Positions 8,745-19,135 of a DNA stretch of 64,000 nt are shown one piece after another. A program made the translations under genes and the position numbers. The notes beneath the pieces were generated by a model. The model ran no database searches and had not been told where the DNA came from. It saw nothing but the letters and a program-made list of their open reading frames with translations. The stretch is taken from contig NZ_JAAXMM010000006.1 of NCBI RefSeq assembly GCF_012276985.1, positions 1 through 64,000 of the forward strand, written 5' to 3'. The DNA is from Agrobacterium sp. a22-2. GTDB taxonomy: Bacteria; Pseudomonadota; Alphaproteobacteria; Rhizobiales; Rhizobiaceae. The stretch's first letter is position 1; every line of letters starts with the position of its first letter.

Positions 8745-9161
8745 TCAGTCCTGATAGATGTAGGACGCGCACATCTCGTCGCTTGAGGCTGGCGGCTCGT
8801 TCCCGGTGAAGACGGCCACGGCCGACAGGCCGTCGCCGGCCGCCCAGTTGGCGACATAGGTCACGTCGCCCATGCCGCACAATTGGTTGCCGTTCTCAAG
8901 TTCCGGATCATACGGGTTCTCGACGCTGAAGACGGAGGCCGGAACCCGTTGGCCGTCGACGATGAAATTGTCGGCGATAAGCTGATCGAAGATCAAGGTT
9001 TCGCCGTTCTGGAAAACCAGGCTGAAATCATCCATGGAGATATTGCCGGTAATGCTCTCGGCCGTGGTGCTATAGGCGGTGTAATTGTCGCTGTAGGCAG
9101 AGGACGCGGTGCCGATGGCAAGGGCGACGCCGAGAACGGTGGGCAAGAGACGGTTCGGCAT
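8745..9161 (-). CDS. Secreted protein of unknown function (138 aa)
   Basis: A 138-residue protein starting at ATG 9161 with a clear Sec signal peptide: basic start MPNR, hydrophobic core to about residue 19, and a likely cut near ASSAYS-DN. The mature part is acidic and has two cysteines (near 95 and 131) that could form a disulfide. No known domain is recognised. The frame continues upstream to 9440, but the signal peptide fixes the start, and a purine-rich ribosome site lies before 9161. Probably periplasmic or extracellular. Confidence 0.65.
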   Translation of the reverse strand: MPNRLLPTVLGVALAIGTASSAYSDNYTAYSTTAESITGNISMDDFSLVFQNGETLIFDQLIADNFIVDGQRVPASVFSVENPYDPELENGNQLCGMGDVTYVANWAAGDGLSAVAVFTGNEPPASSDEMCASYIYQD

Positions 9162-9429
9162 CGGCGTTTCCTCGTTGGATCGTTTTCCATGATTCGTGGA
9201 CGATGGAAGCTCTGCCGCCCCAAGAGGGCGGATTGATGGCCCGTCTCGATTTGGCGCAACCGCTTCGTCTGGCGAGAGAGCTATCTGCTCTTCCGGCAAA
9301 TTGCAAAGCCGTTCGACCGCTGTGATCGCCCGCAAGGTGCGCTTTGCCGGCCTTTGCCAAAAATGGTCCGTTTCCTCCGGCCCCTGGAGGATGATAGGCT
9401 TGATCGCTCGCAGACAGGAGAGGATGGAC

Positions 9430-9831
9430 ATGGATATCAAGCGTTGTGGATCACGGCCGTCGAGCGTGCCGTCGCCGGACTATTTCACCGGCTCGGTTCG
9501 CCAGGACGCCCTTCACGAGGCCCCGGCCCCGGCGCGCATCCGAGCCGTTTCCGTGACTTTCGAACCGGGCGCACGGACGGCATGGCACACCCATCCGCTC
9601 GGACAGACGCTGATCGTCACCTCCGGAATGGGCTGGGCCCGGACATGGGACGGGCCGCTTCAGGAGATCCGGCCGGGCGACGTCATATGGATCCCGCCCG
9701 GAGAGAAACACTGGCACGGCGCCACGGCGATCACAGCGATGACCCATATCGCCCTGCAGGAAGCGCTTGACGGCAAATCGGTCGATTGGCTGGAACCTGT
9801 CAGCGACGAAGACTATGGCGAGCAAATTTGA
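9430..9831 (+). CDS. Cupin-domain protein
   Basis: Small single-domain cupin (133 residues) with the metal-binding set of the fold: [16 protein letters not shown] in motif 1 and [16 protein letters not shown] in motif 2. Relatives are often annotated as (R)-mandelonitrile lyase-like or quercetinase-like cupins, but the substrate cannot be told. AGGAG at 9416-9420 sits 9 bases before ATG 9430 and only 3 before ATG 9424, so 9430 is preferred. Its TGA overlaps the TTG start of the next gene, suggesting cotranslation. Confidence 0.82.
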   Translation: MDIKRCGSRPSSVPSPDYFTGSVRQDALHEAPAPARIRAVSVTFEPGARTAWHTHPLGQTLIVTSGMGWARTWDGPLQEIRPGDVIWIPPGEKHWHGATAITAMTHIALQEALDGKSVDWLEPVSDEDYGEQI

Positions 9832-10460
9832 CGCGCACGCTCCATAGCCTGCTGCGGATCGAGACCTTTTCGCAGGACATCAAGAAAAGCCGGTTCCGGG
9901 CCGTGGCTGGCCCGGTTGCCAGCGAACAGGCGGCACGGGATTTCATAGCAACTTACGCGGATGCCAGTGCCAACCATAATTGCTGGGCCTGGCGCGTCGG
10001 ACAGGCCTATCGCTTCAGCGACGACGGCGAACCGAGCGGCACGGCGGGAAAGCCCATCCTGCAGGCGATCGACGGCCAGGCGCTCGATGGCGTCGCGGTG
10101 GTCGTCACCCGCTGGTTCGGCGGCATTCTGCTGGGCAGCGGCGGCCTGATGCGGGCCTATGGCGGCACCGCCGCAATGTGCCTCAGGACCGCCGATAAGC
10201 TGTCGATCATTCTCCGGCTGGAAGCGGTCATCCGCTGCCCGTTTTCCGATTTCAGCCTTGTAAAATCCCGCCTGCTCGGCTGCCCCGATGTGCGGATCGA
10301 CCACGAAGCCTTTGCCGGCGACGGGGTCGAACTCACGCTGGCGCTGCCGCACGCCAAGGCGACTGCCATCCTGGCGATGGTCGTCGACATCACTGCCGGC
10401 CGGGTGGCGATCCTGCGACAGGATGAGGCGACAGTTGCGTCGCCAACGGAATCATCGTGA
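9828..10460 (+). CDS. YigZ/IMPACT family protein
   Basis: Member of the UPF0029/IMPACT family (about 210 residues), whose relatives act in translational control in eukaryotes and have an unclear role in bacteria. The N-terminal signature [14 protein letters not shown] is followed by [20 protein letters not shown], both diagnostic. A C-terminal ferredoxin-like domain follows. No ATG fits: the frame can start at TTG 9828, which overlaps the cupin stop in a TTGA arrangement, or further upstream at 9786 inside the cupin gene. The TTG is preferred because the family domain begins shortly after it. Confidence 0.82.
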   Translation: MTRTLHSLLRIETFSQDIKKSRFRAVAGPVASEQAARDFIATYADASANHNCWAWRVGQAYRFSDDGEPSGTAGKPILQAIDGQALDGVAVVVTRWFGGILLGSGGLMRAYGGTAAMCLRTADKLSIILRLEAVIRCPFSDFSLVKSRLLGCPDVRIDHEAFAGDGVELTLALPHAKATAILAMVVDITAGRVAILRQDEATVASPTESS

Positions 10461-10561
10461 CGACAGGCGTGGGTGCCGGCGGAGATCAAAATATACGTTT
10501 CTTCTCGCCTCGTCGGAGCACCTGCGCTAGACGGCGGGTGAAACCAATCCCGGAATGCATC

Positions 10562-11083
10562 ATGCCCAAGAAACCGAAACGCGACAGTGCCGAAGACGAG
10601 CAGCGGTTGAAGGCGGAATATCCGGGCCTCTACGTCGATTTCCTGGCCGGCCGCATCCCGTCCCTGCCGCGCGCCATGCAGATGGCCGGCTTAAACGGCG
10701 AGCGGACACGGCTGCAAAAGCTGAAGAATTCCTGGAAGAAGGCGACGGAGGACGATCGCCGCGCCTTCCTGGCCTGGCTTGCAGAGACGGACAGCGCCGT
10801 TGTTCCGGTCCCGGCCGACATGGGTTTGGCGGTGGGCGCGCAGGCGGCGATGCCGCCGTCACCACCCCCGCCGATTGCCACCGGCCGCTACCTGCTGCCC
10901 GCCACCGTGGAGCGTATCAAGGCCATCATGATCAGGCGCGGCCTGCGCCCGGCCGATGTCATGGGGGAAATGGGCTTCGCCGCGGAAGATCGATCGCTGA
11001 TGCTGGCGCTCGCCCGAAACTCGAGCCTCAGACTGAGCGTTATCTCGGCATTGGAGAAATGGCTGGCTGTCAATGCTACGTAG
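10562..11083 (+). CDS. Conserved hypothetical protein (173 aa)
   Basis: Starts at ATG 10562 (the open frame extends to 10457, but the extension is not protein-like). The product has a basic N-terminus (MPKKPKRDSAEDE), a helical region to about residue 85, a Pro-rich linker (PPSPPPPIATG near 100-110) and a second helical region of about 60 residues. The two halves look like small helical, possibly nucleic-acid-binding domains, but I recognise no family. It begins about 100 bases after the YigZ-like gene on the same strand. Confidence 0.6.
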   Translation: MPKKPKRDSAEDEQRLKAEYPGLYVDFLAGRIPSLPRAMQMAGLNGERTRLQKLKNSWKKATEDDRRAFLAWLAETDSAVVPVPADMGLAVGAQAAMPPSPPPPIATGRYLLPATVERIKAIMIRRGLRPADVMGEMGFAAEDRSLMLALARNSSLRLSVISALEKWLAVNAT

Positions 11084-11263
11084 CGCTACCGGTTGCTACC
11101 GAAAAGGGCACCCATCTCTGCTAGTCTCTATTGAGTTTGCAGGCTGAACAACTGATTTTTCCTTTAAGATCAGTTAAACATCGACCATGATGCACTTTTG
11201 CCCCTCTCTAAAGAAGTATTGTCGTCAGAACGGCAGTAGGTGACCACGCGAAGGAGTTTCTCC

Positions 11264-11308
11264 ATGATGACAAGGAGAAAATGTGAAGTTTGTGGGCGAC
11301 CGATTTAG
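11264..11308 (+). CDS. Possible 14-residue leader peptide with a CxxC motif
   Basis: A mini open frame (MMTRRKCEVCGRPI) preceded by GAAGGAG at a good distance, ending 22 bases before the next gene. The CEVCG knuckle resembles the first half of a zinc ribbon. It could be a translated leader, a decayed remnant of a zinc-ribbon gene, or chance. Reported only because ribosome site, start and motif coincide. Confidence 0.25.
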   Translation: MMTRRKCEVCGRPI

Positions 11309-11330
11309 GAACCAAAACGCAAGGTAATCA

Positions 11331-12104
11331 ATGAGCGACAAGGCAGAGCGTTTACATCAACTGATAGGAAGAATTCAGGAGGCTGCTCAACAAGCCACCC
11401 TTAAGGAAAACGGCCAAACGGTCGCGCTCTCGAAGGTAGCGCTCTGGCAGTCCTTCAATCCCATCTCTGCGAATCTGGGCTATGCTGACTACGGTGAGTT
11501 CCTAGACGCCTTTTTGGCATTGTGTCACTCGATAAAAAGCGACATCTCCGTTATCCCGATGCAAAAGGAGACAGTTCGAGCTTCGTGGTTAGCCTGCATC
11601 AAGAATATTTCGTCGGTTTTTGACGCAAAGAACTTTGGCAAGGTCACCAGGGATGCATTTGGGTCTCATTTCTCTGAACGTAACCTTGAGTTGCTCGATG
11701 CCATTTCTGAGCGCTTCCAAGCTGCAAAATTCACGGAAAGCACCCCCGACGATCTGCAAGACGCTTTGGACGCGGTCAGGGAGACTGTAGAGGCGTTCAA
11801 GAGTTCGGATAAACTTGATCGTAGGATAGCAGCACTCCTTAGTCATTACCTCCAGCAGATGGAAAGCGCCTATTCCCACGTGTGCGACTTCGGAGACGAT
11901 ACATTCTGGAAGCTATACAAAGAAACGTTTGCGACTTTCATGCAGCTACATCCTGTCATTACAGAGATGGAGAACGCTGAAGAAATAAAGAGTAAACTCA
12001 AAGTGGTTGCAGATAGGCTAACTTCGAAGTCTGTCGCGGGAATATCCTTAACTGCAAATGTTGCGACTATTGGAAGTACCCTGTTTCAAATGCTGATTGC
12101 GTAA
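11331..12104 (+). CDS. Hypothetical protein, low-GC orphan
   Basis: A 257-residue protein with no recognised domain. It is predicted mostly helical, lacks a signal peptide, and ends in a hydrophobic, small-residue segment (about 232-257, SVAGISLTANVATIGSTLFQ) that could be a membrane helix or amphipathic tail. Base composition is visibly lower in GC than the neighbours (many AAA, TTT, TTA codons). It lies directly on the 3' side of the tRNA-Ser gene, a common place for acquired DNA. The tail would fit a membrane-acting or defence-type effector, but nothing in the sequence proves it. Confidence 0.6.
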   Translation: MSDKAERLHQLIGRIQEAAQQATLKENGQTVALSKVALWQSFNPISANLGYADYGEFLDAFLALCHSIKSDISVIPMQKETVRASWLACIKNISSVFDAKNFGKVTRDAFGSHFSERNLELLDAISERFQAAKFTESTPDDLQDALDAVRETVEAFKSSDKLDRRIAALLSHYLQQMESAYSHVCDFGDDTFWKLYKETFATFMQLHPVITEMENAEEIKSKLKVVADRLTSKSVAGISLTANVATIGSTLFQMLIA

Positions 12105-12265
12105 AGAAGCCTGAACGCCGATGTCCGAATTTCCTGATTAAATCCATCATTAAATTCTAAAGCAAATGGATAGTATGGTGTCGATATGTAGGGAGGTGCT
12201 ACGGCGTGAAAGACGAGAGCAGAGCTCGTTGTTTTCCATCGGCAAAGATCAACCCAGGCCCAATA

Positions 12266-12355
<90 letters not shown>

Positions 12356-12662
12356 GGTCGTTCTGGTCGGCGCTTGGTCGGCGCGGGCGTTACATAGCGG
12401 GCAAATGTCGGGCTTGCAAGGGCGAATATCCAACTATCTCGTGCTTTCATCTTGACAGGTTTTTGCGCCTCACGTATGCGAGCGGTGAATTAGGCATGGG
12501 CTCACTGTGCCTTGTTTTCCTGGCGCTTGGCGCAAGGCTCACCGGCGGACCGATGAAGACAGCCTATCGCTGTCGGAAAAAAGTCCGCTTAACTCCGACT
12601 GATAAAAAGACAGCCGCCCGGGTCAACCGGACAGAGCTGGAACGAACATGAAAGGATAACCA
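12356..12662. other. Intergenic region and leader of rplU
   Basis: 307 bases between the tRNA and rplU. It contains the promoter at 12452-12480 and then an untranslated leader of about 170 bases that ends in AAAGGATAACC before the rplU start. No coding region is supported. Confidence 0.5.
12452..12480 (+). promoter_or_regulatory. Sigma-70-type promoter for rplU-rpmA
   Basis: TTGACA at 12452-12457 and TATGCG at 12475-12480 with a 17-base spacer. The -35 is perfect and the -10 is partial. It is the best match upstream of rplU; the start site has not been mapped. Confidence 0.45.
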
Positions 12663-12977
12663 ATGTTCGCAGTCATCAAGACCGGCGGTAAACAGTACCG
12701 CGTTGCTGCCAATGACGTGCTCACCATCGAAAAGCTGGAAGCCGTTGCTGGTGATATGATCGAATTCAACGAAATCCTGATGGTCGGCGTCGGTGCCGAT
12801 GCAACCATCGGCGCGCCCTTCGTGGCAGGCGCCTTGGTCAAGGCAGAAGTCGTCGAGCAGAACCGCGGCAAGAAGGTCATTGCTTTCAAGAAGCGCCGTC
12901 GCCAGAACTCTAAGCGTTCGCGCGGCCATCGTCAGCATCACACCGTCGTCCGTATCACGGACATTGTCGCCGCTTAA
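12663..12977 (+). CDS. rplU: 50S ribosomal protein L21
   Basis: Large-subunit ribosomal protein, 104 residues, the usual size. The diagnostic start [20 protein letters not shown] and the basic stretch [19 protein letters not shown] near 78-96 identify it. An AAAGGA ribosome site is placed 7 bases before the ATG. It is followed 37 bases later by rpmA, the standard L21-L27 pair. Confidence 0.98.
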   Translation: MFAVIKTGGKQYRVAANDVLTIEKLEAVAGDMIEFNEILMVGVGADATIGAPFVAGALVKAEVVEQNRGKKVIAFKKRRRQNSKRSRGHRQHHTVVRITDIVAA

Positions 12978-13014
12978 CGGCCCAACGCGAAACCAAGTTT
13001 AAAGGAGAACTCCA

Positions 13015-13287
13015 ATGGCACACAAAAAAGCTGGCGGTTCGTCGCGCAACGGTCGCGATTCGAATTCCAAGCGCCTTGGCGTGAAGAAGTTCGGCGGCGA
13101 AGTGGTCGTTCCGGGCAACATTATCGTGCGTCAGCGCGGCACGCAGTGGCATCCGGGCAGCAATGTCGGTCTCGGCAAGGACCATACCGTCTTTGCACTG
13201 ATCGAAGGTAATGTCGCCTACCGTACCAAGGCCAATGGCCGCGTATACGTGTCCGTGATGCCGAAAGCGGCGGAAGCAGCGGAATAA
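13015..13287 (+). CDS. rpmA: 50S ribosomal protein L27
   Basis: 90-residue ribosomal protein whose N-terminal tail reaches the peptidyl-transferase centre. It starts [20 protein letters not shown], so there is no cleavable N-terminal extension of the kind found in Firmicutes. A strong AAAGGAG ribosome site precedes the ATG. The unit ends at a strong intrinsic terminator 66 bases after the stop. Confidence 0.98.
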   Translation: MAHKKAGGSSRNGRDSNSKRLGVKKFGGEVVVPGNIIVRQRGTQWHPGSNVGLGKDHTVFALIEGNVAYRTKANGRVYVSVMPKAAEAAE

Positions 13288-13353
13288 AACCGGTAGCGTG
13301 CAAGCAGCCGGTGTCTCATCGACCCGGCTGACCGTACCAGGTTCAGTCTAGAC

Positions 13354-13391
13354 AAAAGGGGAGATGGGGCACCACCCATCGCCCCTTTTTT
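13354..13391 (+). terminator. Intrinsic terminator of rplU-rpmA
   Basis: A 15-base stem with one mismatch (AAAAGGGG..GATGGG pairing with CCCATC..CCCCTTTT), a short loop, and a run of six T. It separates the ribosomal operon from the following acetyltransferase genes. Confidence 0.85.
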
Positions 13392-13423
13392 CATGCCTTT
13401 TTTCCAACGAAGGAGACTGAACC

Positions 13424-14056
13424 ATGCAAAGCGAACTGTTAAGGGACGACCAATTACGGTCGCCCGAAGATCGGCTGAGGCCGGATCGGTTAAGAAGCGA
13501 TTGCCCCGTCTTACTGTCGCAAAGGCTCGTCCTGCGCGCCCCACACACAGAAGACATCGACGCCCTTGCCCATCTCGCCAATAACGCCGCCATCGCCACG
13601 ATGGTGTCTCGCATGCCGCATCCCTACACGGCAACGGACGCCGCCGATTTCGTGCGACGTACCAATATTGGCGAGATCGGCAAATGCGTCTACGCCATTA
13701 CCAAAGCGGAAAACGGCGAATTCCTCGGTTGCTGCGCGCTGGAGCCCCATCAGCATGACGAGGCCTTGGAGCTCGGCTATTGGCTGGGCCAGCCCTATTG
13801 GAACAAGGGCTACGGCACGGAAGCGGCCCATGCGCTGATCGACATGGCGTTTCGCACCCGCGAGATCGACCATATCGATGCGCGCTGCCGGGTCACCAAT
13901 ATCGCATCGCGGCGGGTCATCCAGAAATGCGGCTTCCAGTTCCAGGGATCCGGCATGGTCGGAAACCTTGCCATGGGCGGCATGGTGCCGGTGGAATGGT
14001 ACCGGCTGGACCGCAAGACCTGGATGTCGCTGAAGAGCTGGGGGGAGATGCGGTGA
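13424..14056 (+). CDS. GNAT family N-acetyltransferase
   Basis: 210-residue acetyl-CoA-dependent acetyltransferase of the RimJ/RimL-like group. After about 28 polar residues comes the fold, with LRAPHTEDIDALAHLANNA, the acetyl-CoA loop LGYWLGQPYWNKGYGTEAAH and NIASRRVIQKCGF, all typical. AAGGAG is well placed before ATG 13424. The stop overlaps the start of a second GNAT gene by one base. The substrate (protein N-terminus, antibiotic or small amine) cannot be assigned. Confidence 0.85.
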   Translation: MQSELLRDDQLRSPEDRLRPDRLRSDCPVLLSQRLVLRAPHTEDIDALAHLANNAAIATMVSRMPHPYTATDAADFVRRTNIGEIGKCVYAITKAENGEFLGCCALEPHQHDEALELGYWLGQPYWNKGYGTEAAHALIDMAFRTREIDHIDARCRVTNIASRRVIQKCGFQFQGSGMVGNLAMGGMVPVEWYRLDRKTWMSLKSWGEMR

Positions 14057-14631
14057 TGGACCTGCTGGACAGACCGTCGGTCCGCTTGCCCGGACCCTGC
14101 CCTGAGATCGAGACGGCGCGGCTGACGCTTCGGCCGCACCGCCCCGGCGATGCGGATGCCATTGCCCAGTCGCTTGCCGATTTTCAGGTGGCGCGCATGC
14201 TGTCGCGCGTGCCGGCCCCCTATGACCGGCAGGATGCGGCGGACTGGCTGAGCCGGGTGCGCTCAGGGCTGACGCCCGACTGGGCACTGGCGATTACCAC
14301 CGGCGACGACGTGCATATCGGCGTTGTCGGCTTGGAACTGCGTCACGGCCTCTGGCATCTGGGCTACTGGCTGAACCGCTACTACTGGGGCAGGGGGCTG
14401 ATGAGCGAGGCGGCGTCTGCGGCCATTGAGCGCTTCTTCCGGCGCATGCCGGATGTGGTGCTCCATTCCGGCGCGTTCGCGGACAATACCGCCTCGCTGC
14501 GCATCCAGGAAAAGCTCGGCTTTTCGGTCAAGGGCTGCGGCGATCTCTATTCGCTGGCGCGCAACGCCGTGGCGCCGCATATCGAGACCGAGCTGACGCA
14601 GGCCGGGTTCCGGCCGGCGGCACGCTGTTGA
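14056..14631 (+). CDS. GNAT family N-acetyltransferase (second copy)
   Basis: 191-residue acetyltransferase of the same subgroup as the preceding gene (ETARLTLRPHRPGDADAIAQ, then LGYWLNRYYWGRGLMSEAAS and DNTASLRIQEKLGF). Start ATG 14056 overlaps the upstream stop in a TGATG arrangement; a longer frame to 13780 lies inside the first gene and is rejected. The pair looks like an old tandem duplication that now diverges strongly outside the acetyl-CoA loop. Confidence 0.85.
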   Translation: MDLLDRPSVRLPGPCPEIETARLTLRPHRPGDADAIAQSLADFQVARMLSRVPAPYDRQDAADWLSRVRSGLTPDWALAITTGDDVHIGVVGLELRHGLWHLGYWLNRYYWGRGLMSEAASAAIERFFRRMPDVVLHSGAFADNTASLRIQEKLGFSVKGCGDLYSLARNAVAPHIETELTQAGFRPAARC

Positions 14632-14665
14632 CACGGATGGCCGGGCGGCAATCGCGGCCCGGCCA

Positions 14666-15526
14666 TCAGCCGATCTCCACCCAGAGCGGGAAATGGTCGG
14701 AGCCTTCCGCCGCCGTATCGACACGGCTGCTGACGAGCTTCGGCGCAAGACTGCCGCTGAGGAAGCCATAGTCGAGATGCATGCGGCGGCCGCGATGATC
14801 CGGATCCATCCAGGTATAGCTGTCGGTGGCCCGACCGCCCGCGCGGCTTTGAGCGTCGACAGGCTGATTTGCCCGCAGCGTCCGGCCGTAATAGGCGTCG
14901 TTTCTGCCGGCCATTTCGCAATATTCCGGCGATTCTGGCTCCATATTGAAGTCGCCCAGGAGGATGAAGTCGTCGGGGATCGGCGGGCCGGAGACGCCGA
15001 ATTCGCTGGCACCGCTGAGCGCCCCGCCTTCGGCCGCATAGTGCAGGGCGCGATCCTTCAGATAGCGGATCTGGGCGATGCGCTCGTCGGGGGACACATG
15101 GTCGAGATGGATGGAATAGACGCGCAACGGGCCGTCCGGCGTGGTGATGACGGCCTCGGTCGCGCCGCGCTGCAGGTTCAGCTTGTCGAGGGTGCGGCTG
15201 CGCGGCAGCAACAGCAGGCGGTTGGCCAGGATCGGCCATCGCGACAGCACCATGTTGCCGAACTGGAACCGCCGGTCGATGCGGCGGCCATCGACCATGG
15301 CGCTGTCGAGATGCAGGTCGCAGGCCGGACCGTAGACCCAATAATAGTCCGGGAATAGGTCGGCGAAGAGGGCCGGAAGGTCGGCATGACCGTTGCGATG
15401 GAAGCCTCGAGTCACCTCCTGGAGGGCAATCACATCGGCGCCCTGCAGGCTTGCAGCGATGCGGCCGAGGTCATATTTCCCATCAAGACCGATACCAAAC
15501 TGTATGTTATAGCTCGCGAACTTCAT
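14666..15526 (-). CDS. Endonuclease/exonuclease/phosphatase family protein
   Basis: 286-residue hydrolase of the EEP superfamily (exonuclease III, sphingomyelinase and inositol phosphatase fold). Visible signatures are MKFASYNIQFGIG at the start, VIALQEVTRG with the metal-binding Glu, DDFILLGDFNMEPE with the catalytic Asp/Asn, and the C-terminal SDHFPLWVEIG with the catalytic His. The ATG at 15526 fits the family start; the frame stays open to 16336 antisense to obgE, which is a shadow. No signal peptide, so cytoplasmic. The substrate may be nucleic acid or a phosphodiester. Confidence 0.85.
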   Translation of the reverse strand: MKFASYNIQFGIGLDGKYDLGRIAASLQGADVIALQEVTRGFHRNGHADLPALFADLFPDYYWVYGPACDLHLDSAMVDGRRIDRRFQFGNMVLSRWPILANRLLLLPRSRTLDKLNLQRGATEAVITTPDGPLRVYSIHLDHVSPDERIAQIRYLKDRALHYAAEGGALSGASEFGVSGPPIPDDFILLGDFNMEPESPEYCEMAGRNDAYYGRTLRANQPVDAQSRAGGRATDSYTWMDPDHRGRRMHLDYGFLSGSLAPKLVSSRVDTAAEGSDHFPLWVEIG

Positions 15527-15589
15527 GATAATCTTTGACCTCTGCTGCAACCGGCTATATCGAAGATGGCAAATAAGCGGCCACCCTGA

Positions 15590-16678
<1,089 letters not shown>

Positions 16679-16679
16679 C

Positions 16680-17858
16680 ATGAAGACCGGCCGCAAATCG
16701 CTCGCCAGTCATCGGCGGATTGTCATCAAGATCGGTTCGGCCCTGCTGGTCGATCGGGCGACAGGCCTGAAGACGGCCTGGCTCGATGCGATGTGTGCCG
16801 ATATTGCGGCCTTGAAGGCGAGTGGTGTCGATGTGCTGGTGGTGTCCTCCGGGGCGATCGCGCTGGGGCGCTCGGTGCTCAAGGTACCGGCCGGGGCCTT
16901 GAAGCTGGAGGAAAGCCAGGCGGCGGCCGCCGTCGGCCAGATCGCGCTGGCGCGTGCCTGGTCGGAAAGCCTGTCGCACTCGTCGATCGTGGCGGGGCAG
17001 ATCCTGCTGACGCTCGGCGATACCGAGGAGCGTCGCCGCTATCTCAATGGCCGGGCGACCATCAACCAGTTGCTGAAGCTGGGCGCCGTGCCGATCATCA
17101 ACGAGAACGACACGGTCGCCACCACGGAAATCCGCTATGGCGACAATGACCGGCTGGCGGCGCGGGTGGCCACCATGACCGGCGCGGACCTGCTGGTGCT
17201 GCTGTCCGACATCGACGGGCTTTACACGGCGCCGCCGCATCTGGATCCCGAGGCCCGCTTCCTGGAGACGATCGCCGCCATCACGCCGGAGATCGAGGCG
17301 ATGGCGGGCGGGGCGGCGTCGGAATTGTCGCGCGGCGGCATGCGCACCAAGATCGACGCTGGCAAGATCGCCACCAGCGCCGGTTGTGCCATGATCATTG
17401 CCTCGGGCAAGCCGGACCATCCGTTGCAGGCCATCGAGACCGGCGCCCGCTCATCGTGGTTTGCGCCGTCCGGAACGCCGGTGACGGCGCGCAAGACCTG
17501 GATCGCCGGGCAATTGCAGCCGGCCGGCGAAGTGCATGTCGATGCCGGCGCGCAGACGGCGCTTCGCTCGGGCAAGAGCCTTCTGCCGGCGGGCGTGCGT
17601 CTGGTGGCCGGCCAGTTCGGTCGTGGCGACACCGTGGCGGTGATCGGCGTCGAGGGGCGGGAAATCGCCCGAGGCCTTGCCGGTTACGATGCCGATGAGG
17701 CACGCCAGATCACCGGGCGCAAATCCGCAGAGATCGAAGCTATCCTGGGTTATGCCGGCCGGGCCGCCATGATCCATCGCGACGATCTCGTCATGACCGA
17801 AACGGCCCCAAGGGTCGATGTTCGTTCAGCCGAGAAGAAGGACAAAGCCGATGCTTGA
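16680..17858 (+). CDS. proB: Glutamate 5-kinase
   Basis: First step of proline synthesis: ATP-dependent phosphorylation of glutamate. It has 392 residues, with an amino-acid-kinase domain ([40 protein letters not shown]) and a C-terminal PUA domain (about 295-380), the full-length architecture. The start ATG 16680 follows the obgE stop directly; longer frames run back into obgE. Its end overlaps the proA start by 8 bases, so the pair is coupled. Confidence 0.96.
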   Translation: MKTGRKSLASHRRIVIKIGSALLVDRATGLKTAWLDAMCADIAALKASGVDVLVVSSGAIALGRSVLKVPAGALKLEESQAAAAVGQIALARAWSESLSHSSIVAGQILLTLGDTEERRRYLNGRATINQLLKLGAVPIINENDTVATTEIRYGDNDRLAARVATMTGADLLVLLSDIDGLYTAPPHLDPEARFLETIAAITPEIEAMAGGAASELSRGGMRTKIDAGKIATSAGCAMIIASGKPDHPLQAIETGARSSWFAPSGTPVTARKTWIAGQLQPAGEVHVDAGAQTALRSGKSLLPAGVRLVAGQFGRGDTVAVIGVEGREIARGLAGYDADEARQITGRKSAEIEAILGYAGRAAMIHRDDLVMTETAPRVDVRSAEKKDKADA

Positions 17859-19134
17859 CAAGGTTTCCGAAACCCACGACGTCGATGCCCTGATGCTGGA
17901 GATCGGCCGCAGGGCGAAGGCGGCGGCGCGACCATTGGCCATTGCCACGACGGAGCAGAAGAACCGGGCGTTGGATGCCATGGCGGACGCGATCGTATCC
18001 AGCAAGGCGACTATCCTGGCCGCCAACGCCGTCGATCTCGAAAATGCGGCCTCTTCCGGACTGGCCGCCTCCTTCCTCGACCGCCTGACGCTGACCGCGG
18101 AGCGCATCCTGGCGATGGCCGGCGGCATCCGCGAAATCGCCGGGCTGAAGGATCCGGTGGGCGATGTCATGGCCGCCTGGGATCGGCCGAATGGTCTGCA
18201 GATCGAGCGCGTTCGCACGCCGCTTGGCGTCATCGGCGTCATTTACGAGAGCCGCCCGAATGTGACGGCCGATGCCGGCGCCCTGTGCCTCAAGTCCGGC
18301 AATGCGGTGATCCTGCGCGGCGGGTCGGATTCGGCCCATTCATCGCATGCTATCCATGCCTGCCTGATGGAGGGCCTGCTGCAGGCCGGGCTTCCAGAGC
18401 ATGCTATCCAGCTGGTTCCGATCACCGATCGCGCCGCGGTCGGCGCCATGCTCGGCGGGCTTAACGGGGCGATCGATGTCATCGTGCCGCGCGGCGGCAA
18501 GAGCCTCGTGGCACGTGTCCAGGCGGAAGCGCGGGTGCCGGTGTTTGCGCATCTGGAAGGGCTTTGCCACATCTATGTCGATGCCTCGTCCGATGTCGAA
18601 ATGGCGAAAGCGATCGTCGTCAATTCGAAAATGCGGCGGACCGGCATCTGCGGCGCTGCCGAGACCCTGCTGGTCGACAGCGCGGCCATCGGCAGCCATC
18701 TGATGCCGCTGCTCGAAGCCTTGTTGGAAGCGGGCTGCGAGGTACGCGCATCGCCGACCGTTCTGAAGATCTTTGCTGGCTTGAAGCCCGCCACCGACGA
18801 GGACTGGCGGACGGAATATCTCGATGCCATCATCGCGGTTGCTGTGGTGGATGGCATTTCGGGGGCGATTGCCCATATCGCTAAATATTCATCGAACCAT
18901 ACCGAAGCGGTGATTGCCGACGATCCCGAGGTTGTGCAGCGTTTCTTCAACGAGGTCGATTCGGCGATCCTGCTGCACAATGCCTCGACGCAGTTTGCCG
19001 ATGGCGGGGAATTCGGCATGGGCGCCGAAATCGGCATCGCCACCGGCAAGATGCATGCCCGCGGTCCGGTCGGCGTCGAGCAGCTGACATCCTTCAACTA
19101 CCGGGTGCATGGCACCGGGCAGATCCGGCCCTAG
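17851..19134 (+). CDS. proA: Gamma-glutamyl phosphate reductase
   Basis: Second enzyme of proline synthesis, NADPH-dependent reduction of glutamyl 5-phosphate. 427 residues in the aldehyde-dehydrogenase fold, with the catalytic cysteine in [14 protein letters not shown] and the conserved [23 protein letters not shown] 17851 lies inside the last codons of proB. nadD starts 1 base after its stop at a GTG, so proline and NAD synthesis genes share a transcript here. Confidence 0.96.
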   Translation: MLDKVSETHDVDALMLEIGRRAKAAARPLAIATTEQKNRALDAMADAIVSSKATILAANAVDLENAASSGLAASFLDRLTLTAERILAMAGGIREIAGLKDPVGDVMAAWDRPNGLQIERVRTPLGVIGVIYESRPNVTADAGALCLKSGNAVILRGGSDSAHSSHAIHACLMEGLLQAGLPEHAIQLVPITDRAAVGAMLGGLNGAIDVIVPRGGKSLVARVQAEARVPVFAHLEGLCHIYVDASSDVEMAKAIVVNSKMRRTGICGAAETLLVDSAAIGSHLMPLLEALLEAGCEVRASPTVLKIFAGLKPATDEDWRTEYLDAIIAVAVVDGISGAIAHIAKYSSNHTEAVIADDPEVVQRFFNEVDSAILLHNASTQFADGGEFGMGAEIGIATGKMHARGPVGVEQLTSFNYRVHGTGQIRP

Positions 19135-19135
19135 C

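Noticed and set aside
11162-11178. Possible CtrA site (two TTAA half-sites)
   Set aside because: Spacer is six bases, not seven, and there is no motility or cell-cycle gene nearby.
11084-11330. Attachment site for an island at the tRNA-Ser 3' end
   Set aside because: No copy of the tRNA 3' sequence was found on the far side of the orphan gene, and there is no integrase.
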